11,735 bases of DNA from Actinomycetota bacterium (GTDB lineage Bacteria; Actinomycetota; Acidimicrobiia; Acidimicrobiales; CADCSY01), in contig JACOTK010000165.1 in the NCBI GenBank assembly GCA_016178435.1, positions 1-11,735 on the forward strand. The letters run 5' to 3'. Under the pieces are notes generated by a model. It had not been told where the DNA came from. It saw only the letters and a list, made by a program, of their open reading frames with translations, and made no database searches. This document shows, piece by piece, positions 1 through 5,871 of the stretch; the first letter of the stretch is position 1; the number at the start of each line of letters is the position of its first letter. Both the position numbers and the translations under genes were made by a program.

Positions 1-399
1 CAGGACGGTCTCGAGGTCTCCACCAAGGACGAGGCGAGCGACACCGTCCCCTCCGGACAGGTCATCCGTACCGATCCGCCCGCCGGGACCGCGGTTGCCA
101 AGGGCGAGACGATAACCCTGATCGTCTCCAACGGTCCGTCCACCTCACCGGTCCCCAACGTCGTAGGGCTGACAGCCGCTCAGGCGACGTCGAGACTGGA
201 AGGCTCCGGCTTCGTCGTGTTCCCCACCAATAGGACCGTCCTCTCACCTGCCGATGACGGCCGGGTGATCGAACAGACGCCGGGAGCGAGCACCGTCGCC
301 CCGCGGGGGTCCCGCGTCACGATCGTCGTCGGTGTCCTCGCCCTACCCACAACCTCGACAACCTCGACAACCTCGACCACGACGACCACCACGCCGTAG
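1..399 (+). CDS. pknB: C-terminal PASTA-domain fragment, probable Ser/Thr protein kinase PknB (5' end outside window)
   Basis: The reading frame is open from base 1 and ends at TAG 397-399, giving 132 residues. Residues 3-45 are most of one PASTA repeat (the DPPAGT and KGETITLIVSNG signature) and residues 51-112 are a complete one (VPNVVGLTAAQA near its start, EQTPGASTVAPRGSRVTIVV at its end). PASTA repeats sit outside the cell and bind peptidoglycan or lipid II fragments; in Actinobacteria they form the C-terminus of PknB, which controls growth and division. No kinase domain is visible, so the PknB call rests on the repeats and on the convergent pabA and nearby crgA, the mycobacterial arrangement. 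The protein ends in a Thr/Ser-rich tail (residues 116-132) partly encoded by three 9-bp repeats. A PASTA-bearing penicillin-binding protein is the main alternative. Confidence 0.72.
   Translation, partial: QDGLEVSTKDEASDTVPSGQVIRTDPPAGTAVAKGETITLIVSNGPSTSPVPNVVGLTAAQATSRLEGSGFVVFPTNRTVLSPADDGRVIEQTPGASTVAPRGSRVTIVVGVLALPTTSTTSTTSTTTTTTP
349..375 (+). repeat. Three tandem 9-bp units encoding Thr-Thr-Ser
   Basis: ACAACCTCG is repeated exactly three times (349-357, 358-366, 367-375) inside the 3' end of the PASTA gene, followed by further Thr codons to the stop. It encodes the low-complexity extracellular tail. The unit length is a multiple of three, so copy-number change would alter tail length without a frameshift. 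Confidence 0.9.
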
Positions 400-403
400 T
401 GGC

Positions 404-437
404 TTCCGGCGGGTAGTGCCTTCCGGCGGGTAGTGCC
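404..437. repeat. Two perfect tandem copies of a 17-bp unit
   Basis: TTCCGGCGGGTAGTGCC occurs at 404-420 and again at 421-437 with no mismatch. A degenerate piece of the same unit (CGTAGTGGC, 395-403) overlaps the PASTA gene stop codon. The repeats lie in the 62-bp spacer between the convergent PASTA gene and pabA. No stem-loop with a T-run was found here, so a terminator role is not supported. Confidence 0.85.
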
Positions 438-461
438 TCGCCGGCTCACGGCAAAGGGCGC

Positions 462-1040
462 TCAGCAGCCGGCGAGGAAGTTGCGGATCAGATCATGACC
501 GCCAACGGTGAGGATCGACTCGGGGTGGAACTGCACGCCCTCGACGCTGAGGTCTCGGTGGCGCAACCCCATGATCGTTCCGTCCTTTGTCTCCGCGGTG
601 ATCTCCAACACGTCGGGAAGTCCGTCACGTTCGACCACCAGGGAGTGATAACGAGTGGCCTCGAAGGGATTCGGCAACCCGGCAAAGACCCCGACGCCGG
701 AGTGGTGCACCATGGAGGTCTTCCCGTGCATGATCTCCCGAGCCCGCATCACGTTGCCTCCGTACACCTGGCCGATGCACTGATGCCCGAGACAGACGCC
801 GAAGACCGGCACCGACCCGGCGAATCGCTCGATGACGGCATTCGACAGACCGGCCTGTTCAGGGCGACCCGGACCCGGTGAGATCAGGATGCCGTCGGGC
901 GCGAGGTCGGCGATCTCATCAAGATTGATCGCATCGTGTCGATGTACCAAGGGCGTGGCACCCGCCTCACCCAGGTACTGAACGAGGTTGTACACGAATG
1001 AGTCGTAGTTGTCGATGACCAACACCCGTGCCTCCATCAT
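462..1040 (-). CDS. pabA: Glutamine amidotransferase subunit of aminodeoxychorismate/anthranilate synthase
   Basis: This class I glutamine amidotransferase of 192 residues hydrolyses glutamine and delivers ammonia to a PabB or TrpE partner for p-aminobenzoate (folate) or anthranilate (tryptophan) synthesis. Visible motifs are DNYDSF at the N-terminus, the SPGPG oxyanion loop, GVCLGHQ with nucleophile Cys83, and HPES with catalytic His172 and Glu174. Length is normal for the family. I chose the ATG at 1038-1040 because the conserved fold begins right after it. An in-frame GTG at 1074-1076, preceded by a GGGGA-like site, would add 12 non-conserved residues. No pabB or trpE is adjacent. The mycobacterial counterpart next to pknB is annotated trpG, and one subunit may serve both synthases, so the pathway cannot be fixed from this sequence. 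Confidence 0.93.
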   Translation of the reverse strand: MMEARVLVIDNYDSFVYNLVQYLGEAGATPLVHRHDAINLDEIADLAPDGILISPGPGRPEQAGLSNAVIERFAGSVPVFGVCLGHQCIGQVYGGNVMRAREIMHGKTSMVHHSGVGVFAGLPNPFEATRYHSLVVERDGLPDVLEITAETKDGTIMGLRHRDLSVEGVQFHPESILTVGGHDLIRNFLAGC

Positions 1041-1105
1041 CAGGAGGATACCGTGCCCATCCGGCCCGCCTGCCACCGTGCATTCCCCACCCAGGCTCTA
1101 ATCTC
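1041..1105. promoter_or_regulatory. Divergent pabA/crgA promoter region
   Basis: This 65-bp spacer must carry promoters for both genes. On the plus strand TCTAAT (1097-1102, five of six matches to TATAAT) is a candidate -10 for crgA. No convincing -35 was seen. The AGGAGG at 1042-1047 is on the wrong strand to serve pabA and is too far from crgA to be its ribosome site. The assignment is positional and tentative. Confidence 0.35.
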
Positions 1106-1408
1106 ATGACCATGGCGAAGCGCAACCCAAAAGCCGGCAAGCACCCCACGGGACGGGTCACCCCGAAGGGAACGAGACCCGGGTCACCCCCTGCACCGTC
1201 GAGCCGCTACACCCCACCGGTCCCCAAGGCGACCCGGACCTCCTCGCGCCTCGTGCCCATCCTGATGTTCGGACTCTTCGCGCTGGGCTTGGTGACCATC
1301 ATTCTCAACTACGTGGGCGTGCTGCCGGGTGACACGAGCAACGGCTATCTGATCCTCGGCCTGGCCTTCATAACCGGCGGTTTCGTGGCATCAACCCAGT
1401 TTCGCTGA
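1106..1408 (+). CDS. crgA: Cell division protein CrgA
   Basis: A 100-residue protein with a basic, Pro-rich cytoplasmic N-terminus (about 1-47) and two membrane segments (about 49-73 and 80-97) joined by a short loop. The C-terminus GGFVASTQFR matches the family hallmark (…GF..STQWR). CrgA is a small actinobacterial divisome protein that interacts with FtsZ and septal peptidoglycan synthases. Residues 50-100 are the diagnostic part. Start choice is between ATG 1106 and ATG 1112; neither has a Shine-Dalgarno sequence. A TCTAAT hexamer at 1097-1102 resembles a -10 box and would favour a nearly leaderless mRNA beginning at 1112. The gene is divergent from pabA with only 65 bp between the chosen starts. 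Confidence 0.9.
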   Translation: MTMAKRNPKAGKHPTGRVTPKGTRPGSPPAPSSRYTPPVPKATRTSSRLVPILMFGLFALGLVTIILNYVGVLPGDTSNGYLILGLAFITGGFVASTQFR

Positions 1409-1410
1409 AC

Positions 1411-1423
1411 CCCTGAGCCAGGG
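1411..1423 (+). terminator. Weak stem-loop just after crgA
   Basis: CCCTG (1411-1415) pairs with CAGGG (1419-1423) across a 3-base loop, beginning two bases after the crgA stop. There is no T-run, so this is at best a weak terminator or 3'-end protector. Confidence 0.25.
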
Positions 1424-1434
1424 ATGAACAATGG

Positions 1435-1513
1435 GTAACCAGCCGGTATACCAAGTTACATCTGTGTGACATTCCCCAGACTTGTCCACATGCTGTGGGA
1501 AACCGGGGGAATG
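1435..1513. repeat. Two sets of nested inverted repeats with a DnaA-box-like 9-mer
   Basis: This spacer lies between the 3' ends of two convergent genes. Set one is the palindrome GGTATACC (1445-1452) inside GTAAC/GTTAC arms (1435-1439, 1455-1459). Set two is an 8-bp arm CATTCCCC (1470-1477) matching GGGGAATG (1506-1513), enclosing CCACA/TGTGG (1486-1490, 1494-1498) around the triplet TGC. The left inner arm is part of TTGTCCACA (1482-1490), identical to the DnaA box used in mycobacteria. The right side reads TTTCCCACA on the minus strand (1494-1502, seven of nine matches). It could be a bidirectional terminator, a DnaA-binding pair or another protein site; the sequence alone does not decide. 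Confidence 0.55.
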
Positions 1514-1521
1514 CCGAGAAG

Positions 1522-1776
1522 TCATTCCAGGACCGCCACCTGATCCATCTCCTCCATGCAGTGGCGTGGCGCCTCAGGAATCTCGGATGCCGCAAGATCG
1601 ACCCGAATCTCCATACCGCACAAGGAGCAGCGATAGCGCAGCCGCAGTTTCCGCAGCTCGCCCGGCGGCGGCGGCTCGGCGACCGACTGGCCGAAACCGC
1701 GCAGCATCGTGATCCCGATCTTCAGAACCAGATAGGCCACGACCAGGGCAACTGCCAACTTGAGGACAAAACCCAC
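1522..1776 (-). CDS. Small membrane-anchored zinc-ribbon protein (hypothetical)
   Basis: An 84-residue protein. Residues 3-25 are a hydrophobic, probably membrane-spanning helix. Residues 34-39 are a Pro-rich linker. The C-terminal half has CSLC (Cys50, Cys53) and HC (His72, Cys73), which could together bind one zinc ion; the overall look is of a short rubredoxin-like or zinc-ribbon knuckle. The GTG start at 1774-1776 is well supported: GGAGG lies five bases upstream on the minus strand. A longer reading frame exists upstream but that part is the wrong frame of the thiolase. The gene follows the thiolase by 104 bp, with a strong hairpin between them, so it may have its own transcript or receive read-through. 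Function unknown; I did not recognise a named family. Confidence 0.7.
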   Translation of the reverse strand: MGFVLKLAVALVVAYLVLKIGITMLRGFGQSVAEPPPPGELRKLRLRYRCSLCGMEIRVDLAASEIPEAPRHCMEEMDQVAVLE

Positions 1777-1816
1777 AGGAGCCTCCAAAGGGAATCGTGC
1801 CGGCGACCCAACACGA

Positions 1817-1845
1817 AAGAGGGTGCCCACAAAGGGCACCCTCTT
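1817..1845 (-). terminator. Hairpin downstream of the thiolase gene
   Basis: A perfect 12-bp stem, AAGAGGGTGCCC (1817-1828) with GGGCACCCTCTT (1834-1845), and a 5-base loop, 35 bp beyond the thiolase stop. The T-tract on the minus strand is short (CTTTCG), so termination may be partial and let some transcription reach the small zinc-ribbon gene. Confidence 0.72.
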
Positions 1846-1880
1846 ACCGTACTGTCCAGAGGCGGCCGAGCCGCAGCCGA

Positions 1881-3077
1881 CTAACCCAGACGCTCGATGA
1901 TGGTGGCATTGGCCATGCCGCCACCTTCGCACATCGTCTGCAGGCCGTAGCGGCCGCCGGTGCGCTCGAGCTCGCACAGGAGTGTCGTCATGAGACGAGC
2001 TCCCGAGCAACCAAGCGGGTGACCCATGGCGATGGCGCCACCATTGACGTTGACCTTGCTCATGTCGGGCTTGAGCTCACGCTCCCAGGCGAGAACGACC
2101 GACGCGAACGCCTCGTTCACCTCGAACAGGTCGATGTCATCGATGCTGAGGCCTGAGCGCTCCAGCACCTTGTGGGTGGAGGGAATGGGACCGGTGAGCA
2201 TGGTGATGGGATCGACACCGGCAAGTGCGAAGCTGTGGAAACGGGCGCGTGGCTTCAGGCCGAGCTCGTTGGCCTTTTCCTCGCTCATGATCAGCACCGC
2301 CGATGCACCGTCGGTGATCTGCGACGAGTTGCCGGCGGTCACCACACCATCGGGCTTGAAGGCCGCCTTCAGGTTGGCCAGCGTCTCCATGCTCGTGCCG
2401 GGACGCAGACCCTCGTCGACCGAGAGCATCTCGTCGTGCTTGATGATCTTGCCGGACTCCTTGTCCTTGCTGATGGCGGCAACGGGGATGATCTCCCGAT
2501 CGAACCGACCCTCTGCCGTCGCCTGTTGCGCCAGGTCCTGGCTGCGCAGACCGAAGGCGTCGACGTCGTCACGGGTAAGTCCCCACTTCTCCGCGATCAT
2601 CTCGGCCGAGATGCCCTGGGAGACCATGCCACCCTGGGCCGCATAGCGTTGCATGACCGCGCCGCCAAAGGGCATACCGGTGTTGGGGGTCATCATCGAG
2701 GCGCCCATCGGCACGAGACTCATCACCTCAACTCCGGCAGCCACCACGATGTCATAGGCCCCGGCCATGACGCCCTGGGCGCCGAAGTGAGCGGACTGCT
2801 GCGACGAGCCGCACTGGCGGTCGATCGAGGTCGCCGGAACCTCTTCGGGCCAACCGGCGGCGAGCACAGCGGCCCGACCGATGTTGCCCGCCTGACCGCC
2901 GACCTGCATCACGCAGCCCATGATCACGTCGTCAACCAGGGCTGGATCCAGATTGTTGCGCTGCACGAGCGCGTTGAGCGTCTCGCCGGCCAGCTCTGCG
3001 GGATGCCAACCGGAGAGCTTTCCATGGCGCTTTCCGAGTGGGGTACGTACAGCATCGACAATCACGGCGTCGCGCAT
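1881..3077 (-). CDS. Acetyl-CoA acyltransferase / 3-ketoacyl-CoA thiolase
   Basis: A 398-residue thiolase, full length for the family. It cleaves 3-ketoacyl-CoA with CoA in the last step of beta-oxidation, or condenses two acetyl-CoA in reverse. Catalytic residues are Cys89 in the DRQCGSS context, His353 in MGHPLGCSG and Cys383 in MCEGGGMA; NEAFA at about 321-325 is also typical. The overall pattern (IGKR-like start, SSQITDGASAV, NVNGGAIAMGHP) resembles actinobacterial FadA5-type thiolases, but chain-length or steroid preference cannot be read from it. The ATG at 3075-3077 is chosen because AAGGAG lies about eight bases upstream and the conserved fold starts there; a frame extension further upstream is not conserved and would cover the operator. 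It lies 90 bp downstream of the EtfD-like gene on the same strand, with its own probable promoter and operator. Confidence 0.94.
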   Translation of the reverse strand: MRDAVIVDAVRTPLGKRHGKLSGWHPAELAGETLNALVQRNNLDPALVDDVIMGCVMQVGGQAGNIGRAAVLAAGWPEEVPATSIDRQCGSSQQSAHFGAQGVMAGAYDIVVAAGVEVMSLVPMGASMMTPNTGMPFGGAVMQRYAAQGGMVSQGISAEMIAEKWGLTRDDVDAFGLRSQDLAQQATAEGRFDREIIPVAAISKDKESGKIIKHDEMLSVDEGLRPGTSMETLANLKAAFKPDGVVTAGNSSQITDGASAVLIMSEEKANELGLKPRARFHSFALAGVDPITMLTGPIPSTHKVLERSGLSIDDIDLFEVNEAFASVVLAWERELKPDMSKVNVNGGAIAMGHPLGCSGARLMTTLLCELERTGGRYGLQTMCEGGGMANATIIERLG

Positions 3078-3082
3078 GAGAT

Positions 3083-3090
3083 GGCTCCTT
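3083..3090 (-). promoter_or_regulatory. Ribosome binding site of the thiolase gene
   Basis: On the minus strand the sequence reads AAGGAGCC and then seven bases to the ATG at 3077. This is one of the clearest Shine-Dalgarno sites in the window and fixes the thiolase start. A 5-bp hairpin (CGGCC/GGCCG, 3099-3112) lies just upstream in the leader. Confidence 0.7.
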
Positions 3091-3123
3091 TTCGCTGGCG
3101 GCCTGATGGCCGAATGGACATGA

Positions 3124-3141
3124 CTTGACCACGTGGTCAAG
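3124..3141. promoter_or_regulatory. Perfect 18-bp palindromic operator upstream of the thiolase
   Basis: CTTGACCACGTGGTCAAG is a perfect palindrome, 46 bp upstream of the thiolase start and 26 bp after the stop of the EtfD-like gene. Read on the minus strand, its TTGACC would serve as a -35 element, so a bound protein would block the promoter. Length and symmetry suit a dimeric TetR- or GntR-family repressor of acyl-CoA metabolism. No regulator gene of that kind is in the window, so the ligand and protein are unknown. Confidence 0.68.
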
Positions 3142-3167
3142 AGTCTGGACCCGCCCAGGCCGTCAGG

Positions 3168-5393
3168 TCAACCCTGGGACGGCGCTGTGGTCGGGTTTTC
3201 GAGTGCGTCCAGCAGATGGATGGAGATGTCGGCGACGCGAACCTCGGTCTCGTCCTTGCCCGCACCCTTTACGCCGTCGTCCAGCATGATGTAACAGAAC
3301 GGGCAGGCGGTGGCGACACGGGTGGCACCGGTCGCGATGGCCTCCTGCGCCCGCTCGTCGTTGACCTTCTTGCCGATGGTCTCTTCCATCCACATCCGGG
3401 CGCCACCGGCACCACAGCACATGCCCTTGGTCCCGTTGCGGCCCATCTCGACCACCTCGACACCGGCGATCGAGGCGACCACCTTGCGAGGAGCAAGGTA
3501 CACGTCGTTGTGACGACCGAGATAGCACGAGTCGTGGTAGGTGACCCGCTCGTCCAGACGTGCCTCGGACATGTCGAGCTTGCCCGTCTCGATCAGCCAC
3601 TCCAGCAGCTGACTGTGATGGATGACCTCATAGTGGCCACCGAGCTGGGGGTACTCGTTCAACAAGGTGTTGAAGCAGTGGGGGCACTGGGTGATGATCT
3701 TCTTGACCCCCATGCCGTTGAGAGACTCGACGTTCTGCATGGCGAGCATCTGGAAGATGTACTCGTTGCCCGAACGACGGGCGGGGTCGCCGGTGCACAT
3801 CTCCGATGGTCCGAGGATGGCGAAGTCGAGCTCGGCGCGCTGCAACAACTTGGCCGTTGCCTGCGTCACCTTCTGGTTCTTGTCGTCGAAGCTGCCGGCA
3901 CAACCAACCCAGTAGAGGTACTCGTGATCGAGCGCAGCGGTGCCGTCGACGATCGGCACATCCAGATCCTTGGCCCAGTTGGCCCGATCACCCTGGTTCA
4001 TGCCCCACGGGTTCCCGGAGTTCTCCATCGAGCGATAGGCATTGCCGAGCTCAGCGGGGAAGTTCGACTCCATGAGCGACAGGTAGCGACGCATGTCGAG
4101 GATCTTGTCGAGGATCTCGATGTTGACCGGGCAGATCTCATCGCACGCACGGCACGACGTGCACGACCAGATCTCCTCGGCCGTGATGCGCTCGAACAAC
4201 GAGTTCGACGAGATCGTGATGTCGTCGACGAGACTCAGGGGAGGCGAGACGGGGCTGCCGGCAGCCGTTGCCGCCATGACCTCGCCCACCTTCAGCACGA
4301 TCTCACGCGGGTCGAGGGGCTTGCCGGTCGCGTGGGCAGGACACACGCTCGTGCAGCGTCCGCACATGGTGCAGGCATCGGTGTCGAGCAACTGCTTCCA
4401 CGTCAGCTCCTCGACCGTTGAGGCACCGAAGCTCTCGAGCTCGGTCTCCATCAGGTTCGGCATGGGTCGCATTGCGCCCTTGGGGCGCTCGCGATCTCGC
4501 AGGTACATGTTCAGGGGACTCGTGAACATGTGACGCAACATCGTGGTCGGCAGGATGCCGAGGAAGAGGATGAAGGAGAGCACATGGGCCACCCAGAAAC
4601 CCTGGTGCCACTTGTCCACGTTGGCCAGGCCGTCGACCAGCCCGGACAGTGGGTAACCGATGAACGACCATTTCTCGAATGACGGGCGCCCGTTCAGTGC
4701 GAGGCGGAAGGCTTCGGCGCCGAAGCCGGTCACCCCGATCAGAAAGAAGGTGCCGAGGATGATGGCGTGCTCAGGCTTGGTCTTGATGCGAATCCGGTAG
4801 ACCCTTTGGACATAACGTCGGTAGATCGCCCACATCACGCCGAAGAGGAAGATGGCGCCGGCGCCGTCGCCCACCATCGCGTAGCCCTGATAGACGTCGC
4901 CGTGCAGGAACTTGAGTGACTCGGGCAGCTGATGATCGATCTCGAGAACCGTTGTGACGCCGAGCAGAACGAGGAACCCGAAGTAGATCATCGAGTGCAT
5001 CAGACCCGCCCCGCGATCGCGCAGCAGGGTCTGCATGTACACCCCGGCACGGAAGTCCTCGGCGCGGCGCTTCACGTTCTTCTTGGTCGTCGCGCGATTG
5101 TCGGGAGTGCCCCGCTGCCAGTTCTCGACCCGGCGCGAGAACTGGTACGCCCCCCACACGAAGAGCACCGGCAGCACCGTGTAGAAGGCAACCTGCAGCG
5201 CGTCGGGAACGTTCCCGAACACTTCACGGTGAACGGGCGAGTCGGTTTCCCAGCCGATCAGCGATGCGGCGATGCCCGAGGCCACCGTGACGGCGGCCAT
5301 GCCGATCCCGATGCCGAGGGCGATCTGATTGGCCTTGGGACGCCGAGAGACATGAGTGGTCTCGGTTGTCGAGTCTTGCGTTGTTGTCGTCAT
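3168..5393 (-). CDS. etfD: Membrane-bound Fe-S oxidoreductase, EtfD-like (electron transfer flavoprotein to quinone)
   Basis: A 741-residue fusion. Residues about 23-286 carry roughly six membrane segments resembling the haem b subunit of nitrate/heterodisulfide reductases. Residues 341-351 and 411-421 are two 4Fe-4S ligand sets (CTMCGRCTSVCP and CTSCRACDEICP). Residues about 498-573 and 623-700 are two cysteine-rich (CCG-type) domains, with QCPHC, CCGAGG and ACPFC visible. This domain order matches mycobacterial EtfD (Rv0338c), which takes electrons from EtfBA, reduced by acyl-CoA dehydrogenases, to menaquinone. The neighbouring thiolase supports a beta-oxidation role. In the first cysteine-rich domain the usual Cys-Cys pair is Met-Cys (MCTGDPARR). 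The ATG at 5391-5393 is preferred; an in-frame GTG at 5403-5405 would add four residues. A lactate or glycolate oxidase Fe-S subunit is less likely given the membrane domain. Confidence 0.87.
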   Translation of the reverse strand: MTTTTQDSTTETTHVSRRPKANQIALGIGIGMAAVTVASGIAASLIGWETDSPVHREVFGNVPDALQVAFYTVLPVLFVWGAYQFSRRVENWQRGTPDNRATTKKNVKRRAEDFRAGVYMQTLLRDRGAGLMHSMIYFGFLVLLGVTTVLEIDHQLPESLKFLHGDVYQGYAMVGDGAGAIFLFGVMWAIYRRYVQRVYRIRIKTKPEHAIILGTFFLIGVTGFGAEAFRLALNGRPSFEKWSFIGYPLSGLVDGLANVDKWHQGFWVAHVLSFILFLGILPTTMLRHMFTSPLNMYLRDRERPKGAMRPMPNLMETELESFGASTVEELTWKQLLDTDACTMCGRCTSVCPAHATGKPLDPREIVLKVGEVMAATAAGSPVSPPLSLVDDITISSNSLFERITAEEIWSCTSCRACDEICPVNIEILDKILDMRRYLSLMESNFPAELGNAYRSMENSGNPWGMNQGDRANWAKDLDVPIVDGTAALDHEYLYWVGCAGSFDDKNQKVTQATAKLLQRAELDFAILGPSEMCTGDPARRSGNEYIFQMLAMQNVESLNGMGVKKIITQCPHCFNTLLNEYPQLGGHYEVIHHSQLLEWLIETGKLDMSEARLDERVTYHDSCYLGRHNDVYLAPRKVVASIAGVEVVEMGRNGTKGMCCGAGGARMWMEETIGKKVNDERAQEAIATGATRVATACPFCYIMLDDGVKGAGKDETEVRVADISIHLLDALENPTTAPSQG

Positions 5394-5445
5394 AGCGCCC
5401 GCCACGCTAGTTGGTCACACCGCGCCAGACGAGCCGGAGGGGACC

Positions 5446-5871
5446 TCAGTGACTGACGGCCTTGGTGTCGGCGTCCCGAAGGCGCCGGGCCATGATCGCC
5501 AGGATCTTGTAGGCAAGACCGGGAACACCTTCGAGGACGCCCACGAACTCCCGCTGACCGAGTACGGCAAGGGTCATGTCGGTATCGGCCGTCACGGTCG
5601 CGGTGCGTGGTCCACGGTCGAGCAGCGCAAGCTCACCGAAGTACTGGCCGGGTCCGAGCTCGGCCAGCTTGCGGTTGTTCCGCCTCACGGTCGCCGTCCC
5701 ATCGAGGATGAGAAAGAACTCATGACCCGGCTTGTTCTCCTCGACGATGACCTTGCCCGCCTTGACCGACACTTCCTCAGCCGCCTTGGCGATGAGCATG
5801 AGGTCCTTTTTTGAGCAAGCCGAAAAAAGAGGTACCTGGGCAAGGTGTTCAGCAGTCTTTGAAGTAGCCAT
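5446..5871 (-). CDS. Stand-alone cyclic nucleotide-binding (CAP_ED) domain protein
   Basis: A 141-residue single-domain protein. Residues about 10-125 form a cNMP-binding beta-roll. The phosphate-binding cassette is complete: FGELALL at 78-84, then PRTATV with Arg89, the residue that contacts the cyclic phosphate, so cAMP or cGMP binding is plausible. The helix-turn-helix of CRP/FNR regulators is absent, so it is unlikely to bind DNA directly and may instead act on a partner protein. It lies 52 bp upstream of the EtfD-like gene on the same strand and probably shares its transcript. The ATG at 5869-5871 is chosen since the conserved region starts right after it; a further in-frame ATG at 5917-5919 adds 16 residues of non-conserved look. 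Shine-Dalgarno signal is weak for both. The N-terminal coding region has A6 and T6 runs. Confidence 0.88.
   Translation of the reverse strand: MATSKTAEHLAQVPLFSACSKKDLMLIAKAAEEVSVKAGKVIVEENKPGHEFFLILDGTATVRRNNRKLAELGPGQYFGELALLDRGPRTATVTADTDMTLAVLGQREFVGVLEGVPGLAYKILAIMARRLRDADTKAVSH

Noticed and set aside
1495..1884. Plus-strand open frame across the small zinc-ribbon gene
   Set aside because: The minus-strand gene has a good ribosome site, a membrane helix and a metal knuckle, whereas this frame has a random-looking Arg/Gln/His-rich product.
1777..2010. N-terminal extension of the zinc-ribbon gene into the thiolase
   Set aside because: The extra 78 residues are the thiolase 3' end in another frame plus the hairpin spacer, and GGAGG fits the GTG at 1776.
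2172..3128. A 318-codon plus-strand open frame opposite the thiolase
   Set aside because: His/Gly/Asp-rich shadow of the thiolase, and it runs through the thiolase start and almost the entire operator.
3216..4421. A 401-codon plus-strand open frame opposite the EtfD-like gene
   Set aside because: Composition is Val/Asp/Arg/Leu-rich without any motif, and the opposite strand encodes clear Fe-S ligand sets.
4614..4622. A second DnaA-box-like 9-mer (TTGTCCACG)
   Set aside because: It lies in the EtfD-like coding region, has one mismatch and no partner box, so chance is the best explanation.
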